A stretch of DNA of 7,981 nt from JAGOUB01 sp964648045 (GTDB lineage Bacteria; Patescibacteriota; Gracilibacteria; Peribacterales; Peribacteraceae). The number at the start of each line of letters is the position of its first letter. The stretch's first letter is position 1. The stretch spans positions 1-7,981 of the forward strand of contig CAZYNU010000037.1 in the NCBI GenBank assembly GCA_964648045.1, in the 5' to 3' direction. Shown piece after piece: positions 1-4,925 of the stretch. The position numbers and the translations under genes are program-made. Under the pieces are notes generated by a model. It was not told the origin of the DNA. It worked only from the letters and a program-made list of their open reading frames with translations, and ran no database searches.

Positions 1-83
1 AGACCAATGTTGGCACCTACCTGACTCATGTATATCCACACCAGATCCTTACTATTCCCACAATGGTCCGGAAAACCGCTTCG

Positions 84-92
84 TGCTACAAT
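84..92 (+). promoter_or_regulatory. Extended -10 promoter for the pilN-like gene
   Basis: The sequence reads TGCTACAAT: a TGn extension directly followed by TACAAT, which matches 5 of 6 bases of the -10 consensus. No convincing -35 box lies 16-18 nt upstream, as is common for extended -10 promoters. Only 11 nt separate the -10 from the ATG at 104, so transcription should begin about 4-5 nt before the start codon. The preceding bases 1-83 hold no gene that I can support. Confidence 0.5.
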
Positions 93-103
93 GTTCGGAT
101 TCC

Positions 104-682
104 ATGACGAACATAAACACCAATCAAGAGACTCCGTTGCCCTCGCTGAGCGGACCGCTGGCGATGTTCGCCCTCAGTTTACTGGGCCTCCTCGCCCTCT
201 CTCAGCAGTTCGTGCTCCCGCGCTTCACGCAGATCCCGCTCAACGGTTCGCTGCTCACCGCGGCCGAGCTGCAGCAGAAGGAGAGCGCCCTGACGGCTGC
301 CATCATGCAAGCCGAAGACGAGCGGCGTGCCCTCATGCTTCCCACGCGCGATCCGGTCTTTCAGTCGTTGCAGGCAATGAAGCAGGGGATGCCCTCGCCG
401 CTCGCGGTCGAGGCCCGTTTGCGCGAGTTGGCCGACGCGTCGGGTGGTGCCGCCATCGAACGCTTCGCGTATTCCGCCTCTGGTGCGCAGGTGCGTATCG
501 TTGGTGCCGTTTCTGGCGTGGGAGCGCGGAGTATGACCGTCCTGGCCGCCTTCGTTGATGCGCTGCGTGCCGATCCGCTGGTGGCCAATCTGGTGCCGCC
601 GGTCTTCACGCGTGAAGAAGGCCCCGACGGCTTTCGCTCGCCCTTCGATCTCGTACTCACCCTTGCCACCCCCGCCCGCTGA
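104..682 (+). CDS. PilN-like type IV pilus inner-membrane protein
   Basis: Predicted bitopic inner-membrane protein of 192 residues. It has a short polar N-terminus, one membrane segment at about residues 16-36, a charged helix likely to form a coiled coil at about 53-80, and an alpha/beta domain from about 100 to the end. The C-terminal pattern resembles PilN/GspL-type assembly proteins: a strand ending V-R-I-V-G-A, a helix, then a final strand of the F-D-L-V-L-T-L kind. PilN links the cytoplasmic PilM to PilO and aligns the pilus machine. An in-frame GTG at 83 is rejected because it lies at or inside the promoter, upstream of the expected transcript start. The stop overlaps the next start by one base (TGATG). 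Assignment rests on architecture and pairing with the next gene, since sequence identity to known PilN is weak. Confidence 0.6.
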   Translation: MTNINTNQETPLPSLSGPLAMFALSLLGLLALSQQFVLPRFTQIPLNGSLLTAAELQQKESALTAAIMQAEDERRALMLPTRDPVFQSLQAMKQGMPSPLAVEARLRELADASGGAAIERFAYSASGAQVRIVGAVSGVGARSMTVLAAFVDALRADPLVANLVPPVFTREEGPDGFRSPFDLVLTLATPAR

Positions 683-1560
683 TGACCGCCATACTCCTTC
701 GTTTTTGGCAGGCGTCCATGACGAAGTCGCTCGTCGCTTGCTGCTGCCTCCTTGGTGCTGCCGGTTTGGTACTTGGCCATGTTCGTGCCATTCGCGATGT
801 GAGTGCCGTGGGCCTGCCTACCGCCGCCCGCGTGACCGTGTTGGAGCAGCGTCTGGAGCTGCTGAAGCAACAGATGCAGGCGACTCAGGCGCAGGCGGCC
901 TTAAAGGGTGATTCACAGGATGAAGTGATCCGTCGCTCGGTGCTGCCGGCGGACTCCGACCTGGAGCACGTCGTCAGTCTCTTCGACATGTTGCGCGATC
1001 ACCTGGCGGGAGACGGCGCCGTGCGGTCCATGTCGCAGGTGGCGGTAGGGGAGGCTGTGCCGACTGCCGAAGGGCAGAACGTGTTGGCCGCGCCGGTCTC
1101 CGTCAGCTTCACGGTCACGCGTCAGGGGTTGCAGTCGGTTCTCCTCTTCTTTGAACTGTCGGGTTTCCTAACAGTGGGTGACGCCCTTACTCCCGTGGAG
1201 CGCGAGCAACTGCTCCTATTGACCGAGCGTGAAAATGCGGCTGGCTTGCCCGCGCTTGAAGATTTCCTCCGCACGCCGTTACTCACCTATGCTCGTGGCA
1301 GCCAGGCCGCCCGCGACGAGCTGACGCGAAACTTCGGTTCTGAGAGCTTTGCCGTCGAATTGGAACGCGTCATTGCGGGTTCACGTCTGCCGCAGGTGCG
1401 CTACCTGCTTGGCGGCACCTTCGGCTCAGCATTACAGGAGGCAAATCTCTGGCCGCTGCGCTTCATGACCGTGGATCGCACCGAGGTCTCGCCCGGCCCG
1501 GCTGGTGGTCTCTACGTGCTTTCACTGTCGCTTTCGGCCTACTCGCGTGCCGCTGAGTGA
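682..1560 (+). CDS. PilO-like type IV pilus inner-membrane protein
   Basis: Protein of 292 residues with one membrane segment at about residues 16-33 and a coiled coil at about 48-75 (the L-E-Q-R-L-E-L-L-K-Q-Q-M run). A periplasmic region follows with a ferredoxin-like unit at about 93-166, and terminal strands at about 256-288. This is the PilO layout; PilO pairs with PilN through the coiled coil and the ferredoxin-like domain in the type IV pilus alignment complex. The segment of roughly 90 residues between the two parts (about 167-255) is longer than I expect in a simple PilO and I cannot assign it. The gene is translationally coupled to its neighbour through the TGATG overlap. An ATG at 718 (residue 13) is an alternative start that keeps the membrane segment. 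A general GspM/PilO-like assembly protein is also possible. Confidence 0.55.
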   Translation: MTAILLRFWQASMTKSLVACCCLLGAAGLVLGHVRAIRDVSAVGLPTAARVTVLEQRLELLKQQMQATQAQAALKGDSQDEVIRRSVLPADSDLEHVVSLFDMLRDHLAGDGAVRSMSQVAVGEAVPTAEGQNVLAAPVSVSFTVTRQGLQSVLLFFELSGFLTVGDALTPVEREQLLLLTERENAAGLPALEDFLRTPLLTYARGSQAARDELTRNFGSESFAVELERVIAGSRLPQVRYLLGGTFGSALQEANLWPLRFMTVDRTEVSPGPAGGLYVLSLSLSAYSRAAE

Positions 1561-1582
1561 GGTGGAAAAGCCACCCATTGCC

Positions 1583-1611
1583 TTGAGCGAAGCGGCCCTT
1601 TCGGCTATGCT
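1583..1611 (+). promoter_or_regulatory. Sigma70-type promoter for infC
   Basis: TTGAGC at 1583-1588 and TATGCT at 1606-1611 are separated by exactly 17 nt, each matching 4 of 6 consensus bases. The expected transcript start is near 1618, giving a leader of about 20 nt to the CTG at 1638. The ATG at 1607 lies inside this -10 box, so it should not be on the transcript; it is also in another frame from infC. Confidence 0.5.
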
Positions 1612-1637
1612 CCGGGCACTTTTCCCCCTGTCCTCCT

Positions 1638-2186
1638 CTGCGCCAGCGTTCATCGCGGTTCGTCCGCCCCCAGAAAGTCGAGAAGCGTCCCCGGACCAAT
1701 GAGCAGATTACCGCCCCGGAAGTGCTGCTCGTCTCCGAGGAAGGTGCTAAGAAAATGCCGACCGCCGAGGCGATCGCTTTGGCTCGCGAGCAGGAACTAG
1801 ACTTAGTGGAGGTGTCGGGTAATGCCAATCCGCCGATCGTGAAGATCGACGACGTTGGTCACTTCATGTACGCCCAGCAGAAGAAGGAGAAGCGCCAGAA
1901 GGCGCATAGCAAGCAGACAGAAGTGAAAATGCTTCGCTTCGGTTTCCGCACCGAGCAGCACGATTTAGATCGTCTCATCGACCGTGCGAAGGAGTTCTTT
2001 GGAGAGGGACATATGGTGAAGTTCGTCGTTCGCCTGCGTGGCCGCGAGCTGACCAATAAGCAGTTCGCCGTTGAGAAGTTGAAGGGCGTCTTAAAACAGA
2101 TGGCTGAGGTGGCCGATGTGGAGCAGGACGTGCGCGCCCAGGGTAACCAGTTTATGGCCGTCGTCCGCCCCAAAGCTCGCAGCTGA
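1638..2186 (+). CDS. infC: Translation initiation factor IF-3, probable CTG start
   Basis: IF3 binds the 30S subunit, prevents premature 50S joining and rejects initiation at non-canonical codons. The N-terminal domain begins R-T-N-E-Q-I-T-A-P-E-V near residues 20-30, an IF3 hallmark, and continues through L-D-L-V-E-V-S-G-N-A-N-P-P-I-V-K-I. A charged linker helix rich in Lys and Gln follows, then the C-terminal domain with V-R-L-R-G-R-E-L near residues 129-136. The familiar K-I-M-D-Y-G-K-Y segment reads K-I-D-D-V-G-H-F here, so the protein is divergent. Between the in-frame stop at 1584-1586 and GTG 1722 there is no ATG, GTG or TTG. Starting at GTG 1722 would delete the N-E-Q-I-T-A-P-E core. 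CTG at 1638 yields 182 residues, the usual IF3 length. E. coli infC likewise uses a rare start (AUU) for self-limitation by IF3. The family is certain; the exact start is inferred. Confidence 0.9.
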   Translation: MRQRSSRFVRPQKVEKRPRTNEQITAPEVLLVSEEGAKKMPTAEAIALAREQELDLVEVSGNANPPIVKIDDVGHFMYAQQKKEKRQKAHSKQTEVKMLRFGFRTEQHDLDRLIDRAKEFFGEGHMVKFVVRLRGRELTNKQFAVEKLKGVLKQMAEVADVEQDVRAQGNQFMAVVRPKARS

Positions 2187-2204
2187 CGAGTTGAAAAATC
2201 AGTG

Positions 2205-2233
2205 TTGCATTCACTTGTCTTTCCCCGTACACT
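2205..2233 (+). promoter_or_regulatory. Sigma70-type promoter for rpmI-rplT
   Basis: TTGCAT at 2205-2210 and TACACT at 2228-2233 are separated by 17 nt, matching the consensus at 4 and 4 of 6 positions. Only 9 nt separate the -10 from the rpmI ATG at 2243, so the transcript should start about 2-3 nt before the ATG. L35 and L20 can therefore be made independently of infC, although read-through from infC remains possible because no terminator lies in the 56-nt gap. Confidence 0.6.
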
Positions 2234-2242
2234 CCGGGCCCC

Positions 2243-2437
2243 ATGCCTAAGCAGAAGTCACACAGCGGCGCAAAGAAGCGTCTTCGACGCACAGGATCCG
2301 GCAAGTTGGCCGTCAAGCGCAACAGCCGCGCCCACCTCCTGATGCAGAAGAACAAGCGTCAGAAGCGTCTCTCTCGCACTCTCCTCGTTCATCCGACCGA
2401 TCAGCGTCGGATGGCCGCTCTCGTCCCTCACCTCTAA
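2243..2437 (+). CDS. rpmI: 50S ribosomal protein L35
   Basis: Small basic 50S protein of 64 residues, the normal L35 length. It opens M-P-K-Q-K-S-H-S-G-A-K-K-R and continues with the family pattern R-T-G-S-G-K-L and K-R-N-S-R-A-H-L-L, ending in the R-R-M-A-A-L-V-P-H-L region. It sits in the conserved infC-rpmI-rplT order. There is no Shine-Dalgarno, and the promoter -10 is 9 nt upstream, so the message is probably leaderless. That leaves no room for the long regulatory leader or L20-binding site known ahead of these genes in some other bacteria. Confidence 0.96.
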   Translation: MPKQKSHSGAKKRLRRTGSGKLAVKRNSRAHLLMQKNKRQKRLSRTLLVHPTDQRRMAALVPHL

Positions 2438-2440
2438 ACC

Positions 2441-2791
2441 ATGCGTGTTAAGCGCGGTATTCACCGGCACCGTCGTCATAAGAAGATCCGCAAGCTCGCC
2501 AAGGGATACCAGGGCGTGCGCAGCGAGACCTACCGCAAGGCGCGTGAGGCCGTCATCAAGGCTGGCCAGCACGCCTTCCGCGACCGCCGCAAGAAGAAGC
2601 GCAATTTCCGCAGCCTGTGGATCACGCGTCTGACCGCCGCCGTCCGCGCCCGCGGCACCACCTACGCCGTCTTTATCAAGGGCCTCAAGACCCACAAGAT
2701 CGAGCTCGATCGCAAGGTACTCTCGGAGTTGGCTATTCATGAGCCTGGCGTCTTCAACCAGATCGTGGACAAGGTGAAGGTTGCGAAGTAA
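2441..2791 (+). CDS. rplT: 50S ribosomal protein L20
   Basis: Protein of 116 residues, the usual L20 length. L20 binds 23S rRNA directly and is needed for early 50S assembly. The basic N-terminal helix with K-L-A-K-G-Y-Q-G and the following K-A-R-E-A-V-I-K-A-G-Q-H-A-F-R-D-R-R-K-K run are diagnostic, as are the L-W-I-T-R-L and L-D-R-K-V-L-S-E-L-A segments of the C-terminal domain. It begins 3 nt after the rpmI stop and has no Shine-Dalgarno, so translation probably depends on ribosomes finishing rpmI. Codon use is strongly biased to CGC, AAG, ATC and CTC, consistent with high expression. Confidence 0.97.
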   Translation: MRVKRGIHRHRRHKKIRKLAKGYQGVRSETYRKAREAVIKAGQHAFRDRRKKKRNFRSLWITRLTAAVRARGTTYAVFIKGLKTHKIELDRKVLSELAIHEPGVFNQIVDKVKVAK

Positions 2792-2813
2792 TCACCCGCT
2801 CTCATTGTCTCTT

Positions 2814-2837
2814 AAAGGCGCCGAAAGGCGCCTTTTT
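2814..2837 (+). terminator. Intrinsic terminator of the rplT transcript
   Basis: The stem AAAGGCGCC (2814-2822) pairs with GGCGCCTTT (2827-2835) around a GAAA tetraloop, followed by a run of five T. It lies 23 nt after the rplT stop and closes the ribosomal protein unit. Confidence 0.92.
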
Positions 2838-2855
2838 CGTAGCCGCCGAAACTCA

Positions 2856-2883
2856 TCGACGTGATCGAGGGCGATGGTATGTT
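2856..2883 (+). promoter_or_regulatory. Weak promoter candidate before cassette 1
   Basis: TCGACG at 2856-2861 and TATGTT at 2878-2883 are 16 nt apart, and TG at 2875-2876 adds an extended -10 (TGG then TATGTT). This is the only plausible promoter between the rplT terminator and the first paralog. Unlike the promoters of cassettes 2 and 3 it is not AT-rich, and no Shine-Dalgarno follows. Confidence 0.25.
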
Positions 2884-2927
2884 GCTTCGGCCCAAAGCTC
2901 TTTCTCAGAGTCGCAAGTGCCCTCTAG

Positions 2928-3218
2928 AACGAATGGGCCGTCCTGGCCTGGACGGCCGCCATCGCCATCCTGTTCGTCGCACCGTACGCCCTCATAAGGG
3001 TAAGCAAGAAGGCTCACTATCGCAGTCTGCATCGCGCGAAGCGGATCGCCGGCCTCGTCATCGTGAGCGCCAGGCGCGAGACCTGGTCCGACGGACATGA
3101 CTGGGTGCTGACCTACAACGACGGCAGCACGATCACGGTCAAGGACGAGTGGAACTCGCCAGTGCCGTGGATCAAGCTCTGCGACGAGACCCACAACGCC
3201 CAGCGAACGGATCGCTGA
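2928..3218 (+). pseudogene. Cassette 1: paralog of the small membrane proteins, start missing
   Basis: An open frame of 96 codons follows an in-frame TAG at 2925-2927. Its conceptual product has one membrane segment (about codons 4-22), a basic stretch rich in Lys, Arg and His, then a C-terminal domain reading T-W-S-D-G-H-D-W-V-L-T-Y-N-D-G-S-T-I and a Pro-Trp near the end. That domain aligns without gaps around its core to those of the genes at 3361 and 3869, so this is the real coding frame. No ATG, GTG or TTG precedes GTG 3063, which would remove the membrane segment. CTG at 2943 gives 91 residues. Alternatively, ATG 2874 is in frame but interrupted by the TAG. There is no good Shine-Dalgarno. 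A recent 5'-end loss, a CTG start or a sequence error all fit; body and terminator look intact. Confidence 0.55.
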
Positions 3219-3246
3219 TCGCCTCCCTGATGCGCTTCCCCGAACC

Positions 3247-3279
3247 GGCCCCTGTTATTGCGGCAGGGGTCTCTTTTTT
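3247..3279 (+). terminator. Terminator of cassette 1
   Basis: CCCCTG (3249-3254) pairs with CAGGGG (3264-3269), extendable by a G-T and a G-C pair at the base. The loop is 9 nt, followed within a few bases by six T (3274-3279). The same CCCCTG/CAGGGG core ends cassettes 2 and 3. Confidence 0.8.
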
Positions 3280-3288
3280 GCGTTCCGT

Positions 3289-3318
3289 CATGTACAAATA
3301 ATGAAAATATGATATTTT
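3289..3318 (+). promoter_or_regulatory. AT-rich promoter of cassette 2, with a possible operator
   Basis: The block is far more AT-rich than its surroundings. TATGAT at 3308-3313 matches the -10 consensus at 5 of 6 positions, with no good -35 at 17 nt. An alternative is TGTACA (3291-3296) with TATTTT (3313-3318) at 16 nt. A perfect inverted repeat, TGATA-TTT-TATCA (3310-3322), overlaps the -10 region and could bind a dimeric regulator. The block shares an AAATAAT...AAATAT...TATT pattern with the promoter of cassette 3. Confidence 0.45.
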
Positions 3319-3348
3319 ATCACTAGGTTTCTGTTGTTCCTTTCACTG

Positions 3349-3356
3349 AAGGAGGT
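3349..3356 (+). promoter_or_regulatory. Shine-Dalgarno of cassette 2
   Basis: AAGGAGGT is a full match to the anti-Shine-Dalgarno, with 4 nt before ATG 3361. It fixes that start over the in-frame TTG at 3334. Confidence 0.85.
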
Positions 3357-3360
3357 CCCC

Positions 3361-3729
3361 ATGGGGCAGGCGCGGTTCATGCGCATCGTGATTACCGGCA
3401 TCGTGTTGTTGGTGTTCGGCGGCCTGGCCGTCCAAGCATTCAGGGACGATCGGCCGCAGTCCCTCTCCGCCAGTATCGTCTCGGTGAGCGTCGGTGTCGT
3501 CATCGTGGCGGCGGTGTGGCTCTTTGCTCGCGACAAGTTCGAGCAAGCCCGTCGGCAGCACCGCCGGAAACTGAAGAAGGGCCTTATGCTCATCACCACC
3601 ACCTGCCGTCACTGGACTGACGGCACGGACATCGTCCTCACGTACTCTGACCAGAGCACGATCGAGATCAACGATGAGGACGAGATCCCGGCCTGGGCCA
3701 AGCCGTCGGAGGTCCCGCTTCCGAAATGA
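3361..3729 (+). CDS. Cassette 2: small two-pass membrane protein, unknown family
   Basis: I do not recognise this 122-residue protein. Two hydrophobic segments (about 8-27 and 36-55) are joined by a short loop containing R-D-D-R-P, followed by a strongly basic stretch (about 57-73, ending R-R-K-L-K-K). A small C-terminal domain then reads W-T-D-G-T-D-I-V-L-T-Y-S-D-Q-S-T-I (about 85-101) with an acidic tail and P-A-W near 110-112. By the positive-inside rule the basic stretch and C-terminal domain should be cytoplasmic. It is a paralog of the flanking cassettes, which have one membrane segment, so this copy has gained one. It has its own promoter, a strong Shine-Dalgarno and its own terminator, so it is a monocistronic unit. 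The C-terminal domain is probably a short beta-hairpin module; no catalytic residues are evident. Confidence 0.85.
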   Translation: MGQARFMRIVITGIVLLVFGGLAVQAFRDDRPQSLSASIVSVSVGVVIVAAVWLFARDKFEQARRQHRRKLKKGLMLITTTCRHWTDGTDIVLTYSDQSTIEINDEDEIPAWAKPSEVPLPK

Positions 3730-3753
3730 CGCCACGAGGCGTCCGCACTCATC

Positions 3754-3782
3754 ACCCCTGCCCCGTGCAGGGGTCTTTTTTT
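3754..3782 (+). terminator. Terminator of cassette 2
   Basis: ACCCCTGC (3754-3761) pairs perfectly with GCAGGGGT (3767-3774) around a 5-nt loop, followed by C and seven T (3776-3782). It starts 24 nt after the stop codon. Confidence 0.92.
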
Positions 3783-3790
3783 GTCGGCCG

Positions 3791-3823
3791 CATTATGGAA
3801 ATAATTAGAAAATATTGTATTAT
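3791..3823 (+). promoter_or_regulatory. AT-rich promoter of cassette 3
   Basis: TATTAT at 3818-3823 matches the -10 consensus at 5 of 6 positions. The -35 position at 17 nt spacing (ATGGAA, 3795-3800) is weak. The block CAT...AAATAAT...AAATAT...TATTAT resembles the region ahead of cassette 2, suggesting that promoter and gene were duplicated together. The expected leader is about 40 nt and ends in a GAGGTG Shine-Dalgarno (3859-3864). Confidence 0.5.
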
Positions 3824-3868
3824 GAACGAAGTGGCGATTTCTTTTCACAACACAAAGTGAGGTGACAG

Positions 3869-4174
3869 ATGTGGTGGGATAACCCCTACGTCGCGGGCGG
3901 GATGATCCTCGCCTTGATTCTGTTGGTTTTCGCGGGCATTTGGCTCAGCGGATCTGGTCAGGGTGCGCGTGACCAACGGGCACATCTCGAGAAGGTCGAC
4001 CGCGGCCTGATCGTGAAGGCTGTCGAACGCGGTCTTATGGAAGAGGGTGAAGGGTACGACTGGAAGGTGACCTATTCGGATGGGTCCGAATTGGTCTTCC
4101 GGGGCTACCCGGAGCTGCCAAGCTGGCTCGACGACCGGTGGCCGCCGCCTTCCCCGCCTCACATGATGATCTGA
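3869..4174 (+). CDS. Cassette 3: small single-pass membrane protein, unknown family
   Basis: Unrecognised protein of 101 residues, paralogous to cassettes 1 and 2. It has one membrane segment (about 8-26), then a Gly/Ser-rich turn and a charged helix (about 33-45). The shared domain runs from G-L-I-V at about 46, through Y-D-W-K-V-T-Y-S-D-G-S-E-L at 63-75, to P-E-L-P-S-W at 81-86. The tail is proline-rich and ends hydrophobic (H-M-M-I). GAGGTG at 3859-3864, 4 nt before the ATG, supports the start. The gene has its own promoter and a strong terminator 7 nt past the stop, so it is transcribed alone. Membrane orientation is uncertain because basic residues are fewer than in cassette 2. Function unknown. 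Confidence 0.82.
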   Translation: MWWDNPYVAGGMILALILLVFAGIWLSGSGQGARDQRAHLEKVDRGLIVKAVERGLMEEGEGYDWKVTYSDGSELVFRGYPELPSWLDDRWPPPSPPHMMI

Positions 4175-4180
4175 TCGCCC

Positions 4181-4205
4181 AACCCCTGCTTCGGCAGGGG
4201 TTTTT
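4181..4205 (+). terminator. Terminator of cassette 3
   Basis: AACCCCTGC (4181-4189) pairs with GCAGGGGTT (4194-4202) around a TTCG tetraloop closed by C-G, the most stable tetraloop class, with a T run to 4205. The last T is also the final base of the stop codon of the convergent minus-strand gene. On the minus strand the hairpin is followed by only two T, so it should work mainly in the plus direction. Confidence 0.92.
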
Positions 4206-4924
4206 CAGGCTGCCTTTTTCGGGCGACCGTGCGCCAGGCGCTGGTAGATGTCAGTGAGAAAAAAGGCATAGACGGCCGCGGCAATGCCCTCCCCCGCTGC
4301 CTGAAGAACATCGATCCCGGCTAGAAGCCGTGGGTCGAGCGCCAAAAGAATGCCCTGAAACATGCCTGCTACAAAACCGATAGGTAAGAAGAGAAGGAGC
4401 GCGCCGCCGATGAGCAGCCACGCCACCTCGGCCGTGCGGCCCTTCACAAGTGCAATGCTGCGTTTGAGTGCCGGGCGGAAGGCGAGTCCTTCGGCTGCCA
4501 CAATCGGCTGGGCCAAGGATGTTCGTAGGCTATAGAGGATGCCCGGCACGATGAGTGCGAGCAGCCATAGGAACGTCAGACAAGCGCGCAGGATTTCGGT
4601 ACACAGTAGTGGAACGATGAGCGGTACGGCTGCGGCGAGAAGGGCTTTGTCCGAGCGTGCGCCGCCGCGTGCGGCCAGCAGCACTGCCGCAGTGCCCCAT
4701 ACAATGAGGAGATTGAGAACAACAGTTGTACCGATGAGCGGCCAGATGCCCCACTCGGGGGCGGTGTAACCGGGCCAATACGGGTCACCGGTGCCGATGA
4801 GTCGCTCTACCGCCGTGCCTGCAAATGAGGGGGCGATGAGCAGCCAGAGTACGGCCGTATTGGCAGTAGGCGTCTGGCGGAAGCGGCTCCAGGCTTCGGC
4901 CAACAGCTCGAGTAGTGTCGGCAT
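4205..4924 (-). CDS. Polytopic membrane protein, YciC/GDPD-membrane-domain-like
   Basis: Protein of 239 residues with about six hydrophobic segments, near residues 23-40, 61-84, 95-113, 116-134, 166-190 and 210-227. The stretch from about 126 to 165 has a pattern I associate with YciC, DUF975 and glycerophosphodiester phosphodiesterase membrane-domain proteins. It runs V-P-G-I-L-Y-S-L-R-T-S-L-A, then P-I-V-A-A-E-G-L, then A-L-K-R-S-I-A-L-V-K-G-R. These proteins mostly have no defined activity, and no enzymatic domain is attached here. The start codon lies one base after the stop of the NIF3-like gene (TGAcATG), so the two are translationally coupled. The C-terminus ends G-R-P-K-K-A-A and is probably cytoplasmic. 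Confidence 0.75.
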   Translation of the reverse strand: MPTLLELLAEAWSRFRQTPTANTAVLWLLIAPSFAGTAVERLIGTGDPYWPGYTAPEWGIWPLIGTTVVLNLLIVWGTAAVLLAARGGARSDKALLAAAVPLIVPLLCTEILRACLTFLWLLALIVPGILYSLRTSLAQPIVAAEGLAFRPALKRSIALVKGRTAEVAWLLIGGALLLFLPIGFVAGMFQGILLALDPRLLAGIDVLQAAGEGIAAAVYAFFLTDIYQRLAHGRPKKAA

Positions 4925-4925
4925 G

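Larger units (their letters stand above)
2928..4205 (+). repeat. Tandem array of three paralogous gene-plus-terminator cassettes
   Basis: Three consecutive units each contain one small membrane protein gene with the shared C-terminal domain, followed by a terminator with a CCCCTG/CAGGGG core. Units 2 and 3 also share an AT-rich promoter block and a Shine-Dalgarno. Protein similarity is clear only in the C-terminal half, and nucleotide identity is low, so the duplications are old. The array sits between the ribosomal protein unit and a convergent operon. Confidence 0.7.

Noticed and set aside
83..103. GTG at 83 as an upstream start for the pilN-like gene
   Set aside because: It lies at the edge of the extended -10 element, upstream of the expected transcript start, and has no Shine-Dalgarno.
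1607..1702. ATG at 1607 as the start of infC or a small upstream peptide
   Set aside because: It is in a different frame from infC and lies inside the predicted -10 box, so it should not be transcribed from this promoter.
2861..3100. Open frame of 79 codons overlapping cassette 1
   Set aside because: Its product is a low-complexity Arg/His-rich string, while the other frame carries a domain matching two neighbours.
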